A stretch of DNA of 64,000 bases, taken from positions 236,102,394 through 236,166,393 of the forward strand of contig NC_088792.1 of NCBI RefSeq assembly GCF_011386835.1. Reading direction: 5' to 3'. This document shows, piece after piece, positions 33,726 through 45,559 of this stretch. The DNA is from Chrysemys picta bellii. Its lineage: Eukaryota; Chordata; Testudines; Emydidae. A program made the translations under genes and the position numbers. The notes below the pieces were generated by a model. The model was not told the DNA's origin and ran no database searches. It was given only the letters and a program-made list of their open reading frames with translations. Each line of letters opens with the position of its first letter. Within the stretch, counting starts at the first letter, position 1.

Positions 33726-34565
33726 TTTTCCATGCTTTCTAAAAATTCTTCTCATCTTTACCATTCATAACTACCTCAACATTCATTCTTGCTATGATAA
33801 ATAGGACTTTCTTAGTTGATGAATGGTTTGTACAATCGTGACCACTGTAATAAATTGTAACTTACTGGAAAATTAAACATCAAGAAACAAAAACTTGACA
33901 GAAACAGAGACATTCATATCCACTATTTGTTGAAATGTATATTCCACATGGAAGAAGGACTAGGCGAGTGTTTATTACTAGAATAATGCTGAGAGGTTGA
34001 ATAGAAAATAAGCAAGAAGGGTGATTAAAACCTCTTGTTTTCATTTTGCCATTAGATTTGCTCCCTTTCTCACTGATAAAACAACAAAATTTTGTCTTCA
34101 AATATTTGTCTGTAATAACAGAGGGAAAAAATCACCAAACAAATTGCCACAACATTTATTATTTAAAATTTCTTCCAAGAAAAAGAAAAGCAAACTTTGT
34201 AGAAAATTTTATGAAATAATTTTGAATTCAGAATTAAGGTGGCTTTTGTATAGAACTTGTCACCACCACAGCACTAGGACATTTATCGGCTTGGTGAGCA
34301 GTTACTCAGAAGCATAGTTCCATTTACTCCCGTGAGAAACTGCTCACCAGTATAGAAGTAAAACAGGGGTGGTGTTGAAGGTAGATGTACATTGATACAG
34401 CTGTGTGATGAAGCTTGTGCAATGGTTGTCTGAAAAGTACCTGGATGTACTTACTATCACAAACCCTGACTTTGCTAAACCTTTAGACCAGATGCTTAGT
34501 GCAATTAATATTAACAATAAGGGGGAAGAAACAGAAGCTATATTAGGGAAAGAACAGGTTAAAAT
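33726..34565. other. Unassigned AT-rich DNA
   Basis: No repeat family or coding motif recognised. Confidence 0.4.
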
Positions 34566-34574
34566 ATTTAAATA

Positions 34575-35295
34575 ATGCAGATTGTATTCAAGTTGGCAGG
34601 GCCTGATGAAATTCACCTTAGAGTACTTAAGGAACTAGCTGAAACAATCTTGGAAATATTAGCAATTATCTTTGAAAACTCATAGAGAATGGGTGAGGTC
34701 CCAGCTGACTGGAGAAGGGCAAATATAGTAGCTATGTTTAAAAAGGGGAACAAAGAGGACCCAGGGAATTTATAGGCCAGTCAGCCTAACTCGGATACCT
34801 GGAAAGATACTGGAAACAATCAGTTTGAAAGCATTTAAATCATAACAGGGTTATAAGTAATAGCCAACATGGGTTGGTCAAGAATAAATCATGCCAAGTG
34901 GATAGGGGGAAGCTGTAGATGTGATATATATTGATTTTAGAAAGACTTTTGACATGGTCCAACATGATATTCTTGTAAGCATCTAGGGAAATATGGTCTA
35001 GATGAAATTACTATATGGTGGATGCAAAACAGTTTGGAAGACAATACTCAAAGGGTAGTTACTGATGTCTCCCTGTCAAACTGGGGAGACATATCAAGTG
35101 GGATCTGGGAGGACTCTGTCCTGGGTCTGGTATTATTTAATATTGGTGTTGGTCCTGCTTTGAGCAGGGGATTGGATTAGATGACCTCCTGAGGTCTCTT
35201 CCAACCCTAAAATTCTATGATTCTATGAATACCTTTATTAATGACTTATGTAATGGAGTGATAAGTGTAAGCAGGGTGATGAGCTATGGAAGAGG
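34575..35295 (+). mobile_element. CR1 LINE, decayed reverse-transcriptase region
   Basis: Decayed blocks in order: KLAGPDEIHLRVLKELAETI, IIFENS, GEVPADWRRANIVAMFKKGN, the NQPTWVG-like region, VDVIYIDFRKTFDMV, then VSFNI and INDLCNGVISV. Many stops. A second CR1 tail (35141-35229) splits the block before FINDL. Confidence 0.85.
35141..35229 (+). mobile_element. CR1 3' tail nested inside another CR1
   Basis: About 88 bp ending in two TTCTATGA-type units: GTCCTGCTTTGAGCAGGGGA, TTGGATTAGATGACCTCCTG, AGGTCTCTTCCAACCCTAAA, then ATTCTATGATTCTATGAAT. Host reverse-transcriptase sequence stops just before it and resumes just after. Confidence 0.88.
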
Positions 35296-35955
35296 ACTTC
35301 AGAAGCTGATCTCATTTGCATGGGCACACTCACCCTGCCTGCATGCTCAGCATGATGGGATTGCTTGCCCAAATAATCACTTTTGGCTGGTGTTGGACCC
35401 CCAGTCTCCTTGTTATTGGGGCAGGAGTTATAAAGGGTTGTTATCCTTGTTGTGTGAACCAAGAGCAACAGAACTGTATTTGGCATACACTTATTGAGGG
35501 ACTCACCCTCAACTAAATGGCACTTGGCAGTCAGGGAACATGGGTTCCAAAGCCCAGTGAGTTGAGAAAGGGTGGGGATAAGTACTATTTGACCCTTTCA
35601 TTGTCCACTATATAACATAACAGCTAATTTAGACTCAATTGAGAGTCTTGTTACACACTGCAGAGATGAAATCACTGATACATAGGTCTAAGTGTTGGAC
35701 CTGCTTTGGGACAGTGTCTCTGATGCGACAGACTGCCTAGTGTGCACAGCACTGAGGCTCCCCACTAACAGCTGAAGTCACTGAGAGCTGTTTTAAGTGG
35801 TGGAACCTGAAGACATCCTGCGATTGGCCAGCAGGGTGACTGGTGGAGAGGAGTGGGGTGTGGTGATTGGCCAGCAGGGCAGTTGGTGGAGAGGAGCTGA
35901 TGAGCGAGTGCCTGGGCAGCAGTGCGAGTAAGATGCCTTTTTACCACCTCCTCCA
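35296..35955. other. Unclassified insertion, possibly LTR-like
   Basis: Separates two CR1 segments that may once have been one. It contains a 42-bp tandem duplication (see 35822-35905). Coding sequence is absent. LTR origin is only a guess from base composition and lack of frames. Confidence 0.3.
35822..35905. repeat. Two-copy 42-bp tandem repeat
   Basis: Units start GATTGGCCAGCAGGG at 35822 and 35864 and both contain TGGTGGAGAGGAG. Each unit has an inverted CCAAT box (ATTGG), so this may be a duplicated promoter module. Confidence 0.8.
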
Positions 35956-35964
35956 CCCAAGGTG

Positions 35965-36462
35965 TGGTGTCAGCTGAAGTACTATGTCAGTTTCTGGGCA
36001 CTACACTGTAAGAAAGATGTGGAAAAATTGGAGAGTCGAGATGAGAGCAACAAAAATGATAAAAGGTTTAGAAAACCTGACCTATGAGGAAAGATTAAAA
36101 AAAGAGTACGTTTAGTCTTGAGAAAAGGAGGGACTTGAAAACAATCTTCAAATATTTTACAGGCTGTTATAAAGAGGACTGTGATCAATTGTTCTCCATG
36201 TCCACTGAAGGTAGGACAAGAAATAATCTGCAGTAAGGGAGATTTAGGTTTGATATTAGGAAAAACTTTCAAACTATAAGCACTGGAATAGACTCCCAAG
36301 GAAGGCTGTGGAATCCCCATCACTGGAGGTTTTAAAGAACAGGTTAGACAAACACCTGCCAGGAATGATCTAGTTATACTTGGTCCTGACTTAGCATAGG
36401 GGACTGGACTAGAGCTCTCAAGGTCCCTTCCATCCCCACATTTTTATGATTCTATGATTGCC
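35965..36462 (+). mobile_element. CR1 LINE 3' segment
   Basis: Late reverse-transcriptase blocks: YYVSFWALHCKKDVEKLES, then KGLENLTYEERLK, a C-terminal RFDIRKNFQTI-like region, EAVESPSLEVLKNRLDKHLP, and the tail TTTTATGATTCTATGATT. Probably the continuation of the copy at 34575-35295. Confidence 0.88.
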
Positions 36463-38355
36463 GAGATCTCCAAGCAGTAGGAGATTTTATGTAATGTATA
36501 GGGGAATCTGTAGATATAACAGAGCAAGGAGTGAGTGGTAGCATAACCTTTGACTATCCTCAATTATTTTGATTGTTGTAACTGTCACCACCTTCATGCT
36601 GCTGAAATATTTTCTTCATGTACATTATTATCAGGTAGAAAGAAGATAATACTGAATACTCCCAGATACCTGAATTACTGTCTCTGCATTTCACATAGGT
36701 TTTTTTGTGGCTATTTGTTTTCATTCTGAATTTCCTGTTCAATTTTGTGCTTTGGCATCTTAGTACATTGAACCCTAGGGTGCCTCCAGGCTATATCCTT
36801 AGCCCACTCTGCACAAGAAATTAAATGAAATGAAGAAAATGATTTCTCTCAGCCAGCTTGTGCTATCTGGGAAATGGGATTTCCATCACCCTGCTGGTAT
36901 GCGAGATGAAAACAAAAGGTTGACCAATATGAAAGCTAAAGCTTGAATATATTTTCAGTTCAAGTCTTTTTATGTTACAAAATATTTTTAGAATTTTTTC
37001 TACCTATTGACTTATCAGAGTAAACAGCCCTTAGTTAATAATGCAGAACGCATGGTCCTGTTTTGATAAGCTCATCCCCAGTGATTTATGTCTTTCAGTT
37101 TAAACAGTACTGCTAGTCATACATTTCTGCACCAAAACTTGGACAGCTTGTGCTAATTTATAGTATACAAAGACTGTTTTGAGCCCTTTGGTCATCACTG
37201 TAGAAATGAACTGAAAAGTACAGTGATTTTAAAGACCATATAAAATCTGTCCTGTCAGTCTATTGGAAAATATTATGCACTGCCATTCAGGAAATTCAGG
37301 TCTGGAGCTAGAAATGAGAAAGTCACAAAGGTGGTGCTCTCAATCTCATTTGGAGAAAGGAAGACAATGTGTGGGGAGGGGTGCAGCATGCATTTCAATT
37401 TCAAACTTCTTGGCACCAGGTTATAGATCAGAGTGTCTTAACTATGAGATGAGTGTTGTGAGTTCTTTGAACACAAAGTGAAATGGTTGATAAAGTTATA
37501 GAACACCTATTTGTACCAGCTAAAACAGTGGAGATTAAGGGTGTGGTTGTCATTAGATAACCCAATGCTATTTAAAGTGTGATAGCAGGGAAAAAAAGAC
37601 CATTGCTGATACAACCTATTACATCATCCTGCCTGAAATCATTTGAGATTTCGCAGCTGATGGGCAATGCACCTGGGTCACTACCGCTGTGTCATTGCAA
37701 ATCGTTGCTTTGGAGAGGTGATTAAATAAAGGTTTTTACTCTTCTAAGTTAATATGTGGGGGAAATTCTAAAAGAAAAACTTAAAGCAGAAGGTCTTTAA
37801 AGCAAAGGAAATCCTCATATTGTTGCTGCTGGAACTAAAGGCTCCTTAAGAAAAGCATATTTACTGCATCCAATTCTGATACTGAGCTAATACATGTTTC
37901 TATACAAATTGTGTTTTATTTCTTTGAGCCTCTGTCTAAGCGATACTGAGCAAAACAGAAGTACAAATCCCTGTAGCTTAACTTTTTGTTATGAGCAACA
38001 ATTTTTTTTCTTTCTCTCTTTCTGTGAAATTGGAAACAATTATGAGCTGTAGATGAAACGGAATGAAACATAAAAGCAAAGGTGTCAATTTAAAAATAAA
38101 AATAAAGTGGGAACACTGAGAGTGACAACAGCAACAATTATTTGTATAACAGATCTCATCTACCTTGCTGTGCAGAAATATGGGTTTTCAGAATCTGTTA
38201 AAAGAACAATCTCTCACAATATATGCTAATTTTAGCAGTCTCCATTGAAAATGTAGACCAATATCTGGGTCTTCTTGTGTCTTTTCATTTTCTTTGACTA
38301 ATATTTGATATTGTTATTTATGATCATATTCTTCCTCCACCTTTACTCAGAGTGA
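36463..38355. other. Unassigned AT-rich DNA
   Basis: No repeat family or coding motif recognised. Confidence 0.4.
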
Positions 38356-38359
38356 GTAA

Positions 38360-38545
38360 TACCTTTCTCTATGAGTAGGCCCACTGAAATCAATGGACCA
38401 GATTCTAATAACCTCGTTCACATTGATCAGGACAGAGTAAGGTGTTACTCAACATGAGTAAAAATCTCAGAATCAAGCCCAGCAAATTACTACTCAATGT
38501 GACTACGAGGGACAGAATCTGGCCCACTATGAGCAAAATAAAACA
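38360..38545. repeat. Palindromic fold-back repeat
   Basis: Holds CCACTGAAATCAATGG at 38381-38396, AGTAAGGTGTTACTCAACAT and AATCTGGCCCACT. GGACCAGATTCT near the left and AGAATCTGGCCC at the right are inverted copies. Confidence 0.55.
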
Positions 38546-41090
38546 AAAGCAGGATTCTTAGTGGGTATTTGGGGATATGTTTAGTTCACCTTTAGTCTCT
38601 TGTAGCACAAATGCATTTTCAATATACAGAATACTGCAATCCCTATTATATAAGCAAAATCAGGATCCATTCATGTTTCTCTGTTACCAAAATTGCAAGG
38701 ATTTAGAAACAATTGCATAAAAGATTTAAAATATATCATATTATTTGAGATATGCAAAAGGTTTGAAAGAAAGAATCCTCATCTTTACAGCATTAGTACT
38801 AGCTGAAAAGTTTAAAATGATGGCAAGGACATCTTGGTTTAAGAATTTGAAGTTTCATGCTAAACCCCTAATTCTTGTTTCACAGCAGTTTTAATAAACA
38901 GTTTTCTTCCATATACTGTGCTCTTCTATACCTGCTGTGAGAGACAATAGACATTTGGGACTGAAATGAATACTAAGCTGCAGGTCAGCTTGTATATGCT
39001 GATTCTTAGGATTATAACAAGAACTCTTCCTGAATTTCAGATTGAAATGCCCACTGAGATCTCATAAAGAACTATTTAAAGCCTCCACAATAACTTTGCA
39101 ACAAAAAGGTCAAATAAGAATTGCAAGCAGAGAAGCTGCTGGAGATCAGCGACAAGATTGAAACTAAGGAAACTAAAACAAGCCAGAGACAACCAGCATG
39201 TTATCAGCCTCCCATCCAATCTGAGAGATTTGATAACAGCTGTGAATGTCCTTTGGTTAGTATATAATTCTGTCCCTTAACATCTAGAGACAGTTTACTT
39301 ATAAAAGTAAGGTCATATGCTTATAAAAGTATATGAACAACTTTAAGGTTCAAGTAAGTACTCTGTGAATGAAATAAAATTCACTATAGCTCTCTTAGGC
39401 ATAAGCATTAGTAACTGTACAAAATGTCATATGGTAAACAAGTTCAATTCAGATAACCACCCCAAACATCTAGGTGTTTAGATGAGCTATTCAAGCCTTT
39501 GGATAACCCCCTACATGTAATGGTTCTCCCTTTTTAAGCATATCTCCTCTCCCTAATATGCCTGGCTCCCTCAGCCTGCACTTTCTTAGTGTTTGGTGCA
39601 GTGAGGCCCTCATCTCCCCGGCCTCCATTGCCTTTTCATTTGCATGCCTGAGGCTGTGCTTCCCAAGGTACATGGTGTGCACCACAGTACACTATATATT
39701 TATTAAACAGTAGCTGAGATGCACCTGAGAGATTACCAGAAGTGTTAAGATACAGTGGAATCTCTTACAGATAAGAGTGTTTGTTTAGATAGAAACAAGG
39801 AGTTACTGAGAAGTAATAGTGGATAACACAAGAACCCGTGACCACAAAGGCAAGATGGGTCAAACTGCATCTCAGAAGCAGAGGAAGTTCCTTTCCCTGC
39901 TAATATTTAAGCTTGCTCTACCTGAGTGCAAGCTTCACCCTAGGGATGAACTAAGAAATGCTGAAAGTTGAAGGATCCCAAAAAGCACGCACAGAAGAAG
40001 AAAGGGAGTCTTCCTAAATCAAAGTCTGATCCTGGCAGATCTCTAACTAACTGATCCTTGAACTAACATCAATCGCTATAATACTCTCTGCTTGTATTTA
40101 AGTATCATAGACAGTGAATTTAGTTACAGTCTAGGCCACATAAAAGAGGATTCCTTTAACAATTTCTATTTCCCTCTAATAATGAATTTATTTAGATTAT
40201 ATTGGTCTCACTTTTACTGCTCCCATCCTGAATCTTTGTCTGCAGATCACTCTATCATTCTTAGTTTATTTTTAATAGGCACTGTGACAGAACAATTGAG
40301 TTGACCTTTGAGCTCATAGGGTCATCAGAAGGTGCTTTGGTACAGATGCATTACTCAAATCATGCTGTTGTTTATTGAAATAAAATAAGCAAATTTCATT
40401 TAAACTACACTTAAGGGTTTTTTTTAAAAGATAAAGTTATTATTGATGGAGCTGGCTTGCTAATTGGGAGTTTGGCAGCTCATTTTTGATTTCATATGAG
40501 GATTACATGAAAAATGAATCAAGAGGGGAAAAAAATAACACTTCATATCAGTGTCTATGTACCAAAAATCTTTTAAAAATCAATTACTTCCAGTGCAATT
40601 TCTCTAAAATCCAGTAGGCTATGCTCATGGACTGATTTTCCAGCTGACTAACAGCTAGCCATTATTCTCCCTAAATGTAAACATAGATAAGATGCTATTG
40701 AGTTTCAAAACAATGGCACAAACTGTTCTACACAGCCTTTCTTTCGATTATTAAAAATGTACTTATTCCAGCAAATTCAGTTCATATTTGTTGCTGACAC
40801 AAGCCCCTGCCTCCATTCTTCGAGAGACAGACTGAGAAAGTTAACATACACTCACAGTATACTATTATGAACATTATTGTTGGGATCCAGAGAGAAAGCT
40901 GGAATCTTCCCTTTAGTCTTGCCAGAAAGGCAAATTCTTCTGAGTATGCTATTGAAGTTGTGCCTCAGTCCTGTCAAATCTCTGATAGGGCCTCTCTCAG
41001 TCTCTTATGTCTCCTGATATTTGGCAGGCTAGCTTTGGACACCTGGAAATGGAACACTCAGTACTAGAGAATGGAACACAGCCCGTGGCT
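38546..41090. other. Unassigned non-coding DNA
   Basis: No repeat family or coding motif recognised. Confidence 0.4.
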
Positions 41091-41269
41091 CTTATAGTTT
41101 TTTCCTGAAGATCCTAATCATTTGTTTGTATAAAGTCTTTTTAGCATAAACTTCAGATTTCTGCAGTAACTTTGTCTCCCTCCATGACTGGCGAATCGGT
41201 GGATTTGTGGAATCTCCCCTTGAGGTTTTAGTCTCCAACAATCTGAATCCAGTTGATATGGTATCTTTG

Positions 41270-41640
41270 AGAGGAATAGTTACTTACCTGCTTCTCTGAA
41301 AATACCATTTGATAGAATTCCCATCCACATGCCTTGTTCCCCTTGGAGATGAGAAGTGGATAGTGGTTTCATATATTCGGTGTCTAAGGGCAAAGTTGTT
41401 GATTGGCCTGTTCACCTGGAGGGGAGTAAGAGGGGAAAAGGTTCACTGTAGGTCATAGCACAGGCACAAAGGGAAAGCAGCCTCTGTGGGGCCATTACTC
41501 CCTGACCCACAGAAGTGGATTTGGAGTGGGCAGCTACGGGGTGGGACCAGGGAGTGCTGAGCCAGAACCAAAGGGGAAGGAATCTGTTACTGGTAAAGAT
41601 CAGTAGCAGATTACTTCCTCCACTTTCAGATCCACAATTG
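41270..41640. other. Possible DIRS-terminus-like fragment
   Basis: GAATAGTTACTTACCTGCTT followed by GAATTCCCATCCACATGCC resembles in layout the DIRS end near 46755-46808 (TTTCCTACCTTTCTGTAACT, then CACATGTCCATTCCATG). The similarity is loose. Confidence 0.22.
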
Positions 41641-41659
41641 CTTCCTCACCTTAGTCCAC

Positions 41660-42110
41660 CCTTCAGGCAGTGCCAGAGGTGAAAGTAAGCCGGTGCGGTC
41701 TGGTCCAGCTTCCCTAGGCCAGCGATTTAAAGGGCCTGGGGCTCCCGGCAGCGGCCAGAGCCCCGGGCCCTTTAAATCGGTGCCCAAGCCCCACTGCCAG
41801 AGCCCCTGGGGTAGCAGCGGCAGGGTTCTGGCGGTGATTTAAAGAGCCAGGGGTTCCAGGCGCTGCTACCGCAGCGGAGCCCCGGGCCCTTTAAATCACC
41901 ACCGGAGATACCAGCTGCAGAGGTGGCTGGGAGCCCCCGGGGCTCCATCGGTGATTTAAAGGGCCCGGGGCTCCCAGCTGCCGCTACCGCAGCCAAAGCC
42001 CCGGGCCCTTTAAATCTTGATTTAAAGAGCCCTGGGATTTAAAGGACCATCTCTTCCGGTTGAGGCCACGCCCCTTCCAGTTGAGGCCCCGCCCCCTGCT
42101 CAGGACTTTA
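41660..42110. repeat. GC-rich palindromic module array
   Basis: Eight modules of GATTTAAAGGGCCCGGGGCT type occur in alternating orientation at 41724, 41757 (rev), 41836, 41876 (rev), 41953, 41996 (rev), 42019 and 42036. I recognise the leading GAGGTGAAAGTAAGCCGG as the start of a turtle interspersed repeat. The whole stretch stands out in GC and CpG from its surroundings. A copy-number-variable DNA element is likely, but no target duplication was found. Confidence 0.75.
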
Positions 42111-43160
42111 AGATGTGCACTGCCTCTTATCCAGTATTTTCTTCAGCTAGTATAGACTATCATAGTTTGGGGGCATTAGTTTACACTTAGAATTTGGGGA
42201 GCTATTAATTTTTGCTCATCAAACTGAAACAAATTGTTCCAGACAACACTGAGGCACTGGCAATTGGTCTCCAAATGAGTCTGTCCTGTCTGTGCATTTC
42301 AAAGGGCCAAAAATCTTTGAAAGCTGGGGCAGTTCCAGCCTGTCTCACTCTAGTGAAACGAGACAGTCCAACAACATTACATCATCCTGCTGGGTTGCAC
42401 ATAGCTACAAGCAGGACACTGTCTTGCAGAATGTATCTGGTTGCATAGCAGCTTTACATTTCATGCATAATTTGAAGAGAAGAACAAAGCTGAACAAAGA
42501 ATGCACAGTGACTTAAAGCATTCTCTAATAAAAGAGGCAGCAACTCCATGGAGTGTTTTCATTTGGTAATCAGTGTAAGTCAGTGGCATGGTTCAGTCAA
42601 TACACTTGCACAGGCAATACAATTTAACAACTAGGTAAAAGGTTTCAATAACATGGAGTTGGCAGAGATATATTATACTGTTTGTCATAGCACCAAGATT
42701 CCTTCACAGAAATCAGCCTTCATAGCAAGATAAGTGCAACCCATCTTTAAGGCAGTTTCAGATCTAGGGTATTATGAGAATCTGACACCATGGGGGGAAT
42801 TCTTGGCTCTGCTATGTTTAAAGATTACTCTGCTTGGGTTCAGACCTCATCCTGGGCCAGGAGAGGACAAACCTAAGCTGATGAAGTAATTTAGATGGCA
42901 TGTGAAGGAATTGTAATTCAGCTCCTGTTAATTCTGAATGTATTGCATCTGTGGATGAAGAAAGTATTCTTAGTGATGATTCTAAACTTCCCTGGCACTA
43001 AATCTCAATAGACTGGTGTGCCATCTAGAGAATGCTCTTTCATTAAATTGTGTTTATACAGGGAAATTTAAGAAGTCCTATTTTATTGTAATTATATTAT
43101 ACATTCTAGTTATCAATGTAATAGCAAAAACTGAAAGATAATTAATTAAATAATGCTACA
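42111..43160. other. Unassigned non-coding DNA
   Basis: No repeat family or coding motif recognised. Confidence 0.4.
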
Positions 43161-43164
43161 GCAT

Positions 43165-43900
43165 TAGAAACTTCTCTGGGACCAGACGAGGTAGATGCCA
43201 AAAATCTTGCCAATCTATTAGTCATCAGGAGTATAGCCACAACTGGTGCCCATCAGTTCCAAGATGGTGGAGTGGAAATACAGAAACATCACTAAAGCTT
43301 TCACAGGTGGAAATCTGCAAGGCTCTGTCCTCCCTCTCGTTATTTATGGGAAACTGCTGTGGGAGACTGTGAAATGCTAGCAACACATGATGGCACTCAG
43401 CTCTACATCTACTTCTCAAACAATAATATAGTATCATTTCAGCTGTCTGAGAGCCTGAGAGAGATTCATACTAGGACGAGGAACAGCTGGCTGAGCTAAA
43501 TTTAGTGAGAACAAAGGTGCTGTTGGTAGGCAAAGGAAAACACTATGATATCAACCTTGATTAACGGACAGACTCCCTCAATTTTCAAGATAGGGTGCAG
43601 TTAGGGTCCTTCTGAACTCTTCACTGTATACACATGGCAAAAGCTGTCAAAAATGATGCCTTCTACTTAAGGCTAGCTAAAAGACAGCACCTCATCCTGA
43701 CAGACTCTGACCTGGTCACAGATACTAACACTTCTGTGATCTTCAGGCTTAATGTGTATCTTGGAATGAATGTGATGTCCCTGAAGAGGTTTCAAACAGT
43801 ATTGTGGTCTTCCTGGAAAGCAACGCCTGTCTAGGTGAGCACATCAGCACAGTGCTCCACACGCTGCCGTGGCTTCCCAGTGAATATCAGATTCTTTGTT
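43165..43900 (+). mobile_element. L2-type LINE reverse-transcriptase remnant
   Basis: Translated pieces in order include QGSVLPL, then a DGTQLYIYFSNN catalytic-loop relic, SESLREIHTRTRNSWLS, VRTKVLLVGK, HMAKAVKNDAFYLRLAKR and a late RLP WLPVEYQ-like block. These follow the L2 order (DDTQLYLS, WM..N.LKLN..KTE.LL, FYHLR.I..LR). Many stops and shifts. The DIRS element begins directly after it. Confidence 0.6.
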
Positions 43901-44539
43901 GATCGATTGCACATGTCCATTCCACGGCAGGTGAATGCATGTCCAGTGGATAGTAGTCAGAGATTTTTTTCTCTCCGAGGTACCAGTCAGGATGGTTTGA
44001 GTGCAGTCTGCTTCCTTGTCCCATTGTATGCCGATATAAAGGGTGGAGCCACCCCATGCTGCTCCCCCTCAGTTCATTCTTACTGCCTGGAACAGTTGTT
44101 GGAGCAATTATAGCCTTGTTACTGCAAGGTCTTTCCTCATTCCTTGTAAAATATACCCAGTTTTACTTAGAGTAGTCTCATAGGTAGAGTTTTAGACAGT
44201 CTATAGTTAAGGTAACAGTAGTTATAAGGTTCAGTTTTTAGCTCTCAGACTGGTTCAGCTTTTGGTACAGGAAATGGTACTGGGACCCCATCTTCCCTCC
44301 CCACCACAGCAAAAAGGGTGAGAGGAGATATTATGTGTCCCCTAAGGGATTTGAGCACGTATATACACATCCCCCTCTGGGCTCCGGAGCAGTTACCACA
44401 GCTAATGAGCAGGAAAGGCATGGGCACCAGGCATTGGCAACAGGACTCAAAGAAGCTGGACCTTTTTGGTAGAAAGCTTTGTTCTACATGGGGACTGTGT
44501 TTTTTGATTGCAAATCAGTAGGAACTCATTGGTCATTAT

Positions 44540-44870
44540 GACTTCCCTTTGTGCAATAACATATTGAAGTTCAGGGACAGATTACTGGACTACTGCAGAC
44601 TGGAATTCACTGTGATGGGGGAGGAGGACAAGCTAGTGGCCAGAACAGCTCTTCAGAACAGCTTGGATGAAGCTGAGTCAGCAGCTCAAGACATAACTAT
44701 GAGAAGATGTTCACAGCTTATCTCCAAAGATCCAGCAGATCATCCAAGAACTCCCATTTGAAGATGCTTCTCTTATTTCAGACAAGACAATTGATAGTCA
44801 CCATAGCCTAAAGGATTCCAGGGAAATGCTCAAGTGCTTGGAATCTATACACCATTAATAAAACAGAAGA
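44540..44870 (+). pseudogene. DIRS gag-like remnant
   Basis: Encodes part of the putative nucleocapsid-like protein of DIRS elements. Visible: EEDKLVARTALQNSLDEAES, then, after a frame change, QQIIQELPFEDASLISDKT, HSLKDSREMLKCL. These blocks recur in turtle DIRS copies I recall. The frame breaks several times and then jumps to the RNase H region near 44930. Confidence 0.6.
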
Positions 44871-44929
44871 ATTTCCAGGCACAGCAGACCCACGGATACC
44901 TGGTTTTAGTACCAATGCTAGTCTTGTCC

Positions 44930-45485
44930 TCCCTTGAGTGGTGGACAGACCCTCTGAAAGTGTATGGGGGTTCCCTTCACTCCCCTGCAACCAATGTTCA
45001 TTTTAGTCACAGATGCACCCTCCTTCCCTTGGTTGGGGTGCACTCATGAGGTCACTGCAGACTCAGGATATTTGGTCTTCCCAAGATCTGAAGGCTCATA
45101 TAAATGTCAGAGAACTGAGAGCTGTCCATATTGTGTGTTCAGCCTTTCTTCCACATATTGAGTAAAAAAAAAAATCTGCTAGTGTTAACAAACAGCACAG
45201 CAACTATATTTTATGTAAACAGACAAGGAAGAATGTGTTCCACTCAGTTGTGCCAGGAGACGATTCTCCTGTGGGAGTTCTGCACAGTCAACTCCATTCA
45301 CCTCAGAGCTGCTTACCTTTCAGGGGCACAAAATATGCAGAAGATCAGTTGAGCAGGTCCTTCACCAATCATCATGAATGGTCACTACATTCTGATATGG
45401 CCAGATTAATCTTCCGACTGTGGGGGATTTTCCAAGTGGACCTGTTTGCAACAAGGATGAACAGAAAGTCAGCCCAGGTTCACTG
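44930..45485 (+). pseudogene. DIRS RNase H-like remnant
   Basis: RNase H would degrade the RNA strand during reverse transcription. Pieces: WWTDPLKVYGG, FILVTDAPSFPWLGC (first acidic block), LVLTNSTATIFYVNRQG (an N replaces the usual catalytic D of TDNTT), RAAYLSGAQNMQ, then LSRSFTNHHEWSLHSD and FQVDLFATRMN. Frames shift several times. The blocks and their order match DIRS rather than LTR or LINE elements. Confidence 0.7.
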
Positions 45486-45559
45486 AAAAAAGAATTCCTG
45501 CTTCCCTGGAGGAATACCCTACTCTAAGCTTTCCTTCTGATCTTGTTGCTCCCCAGAGT

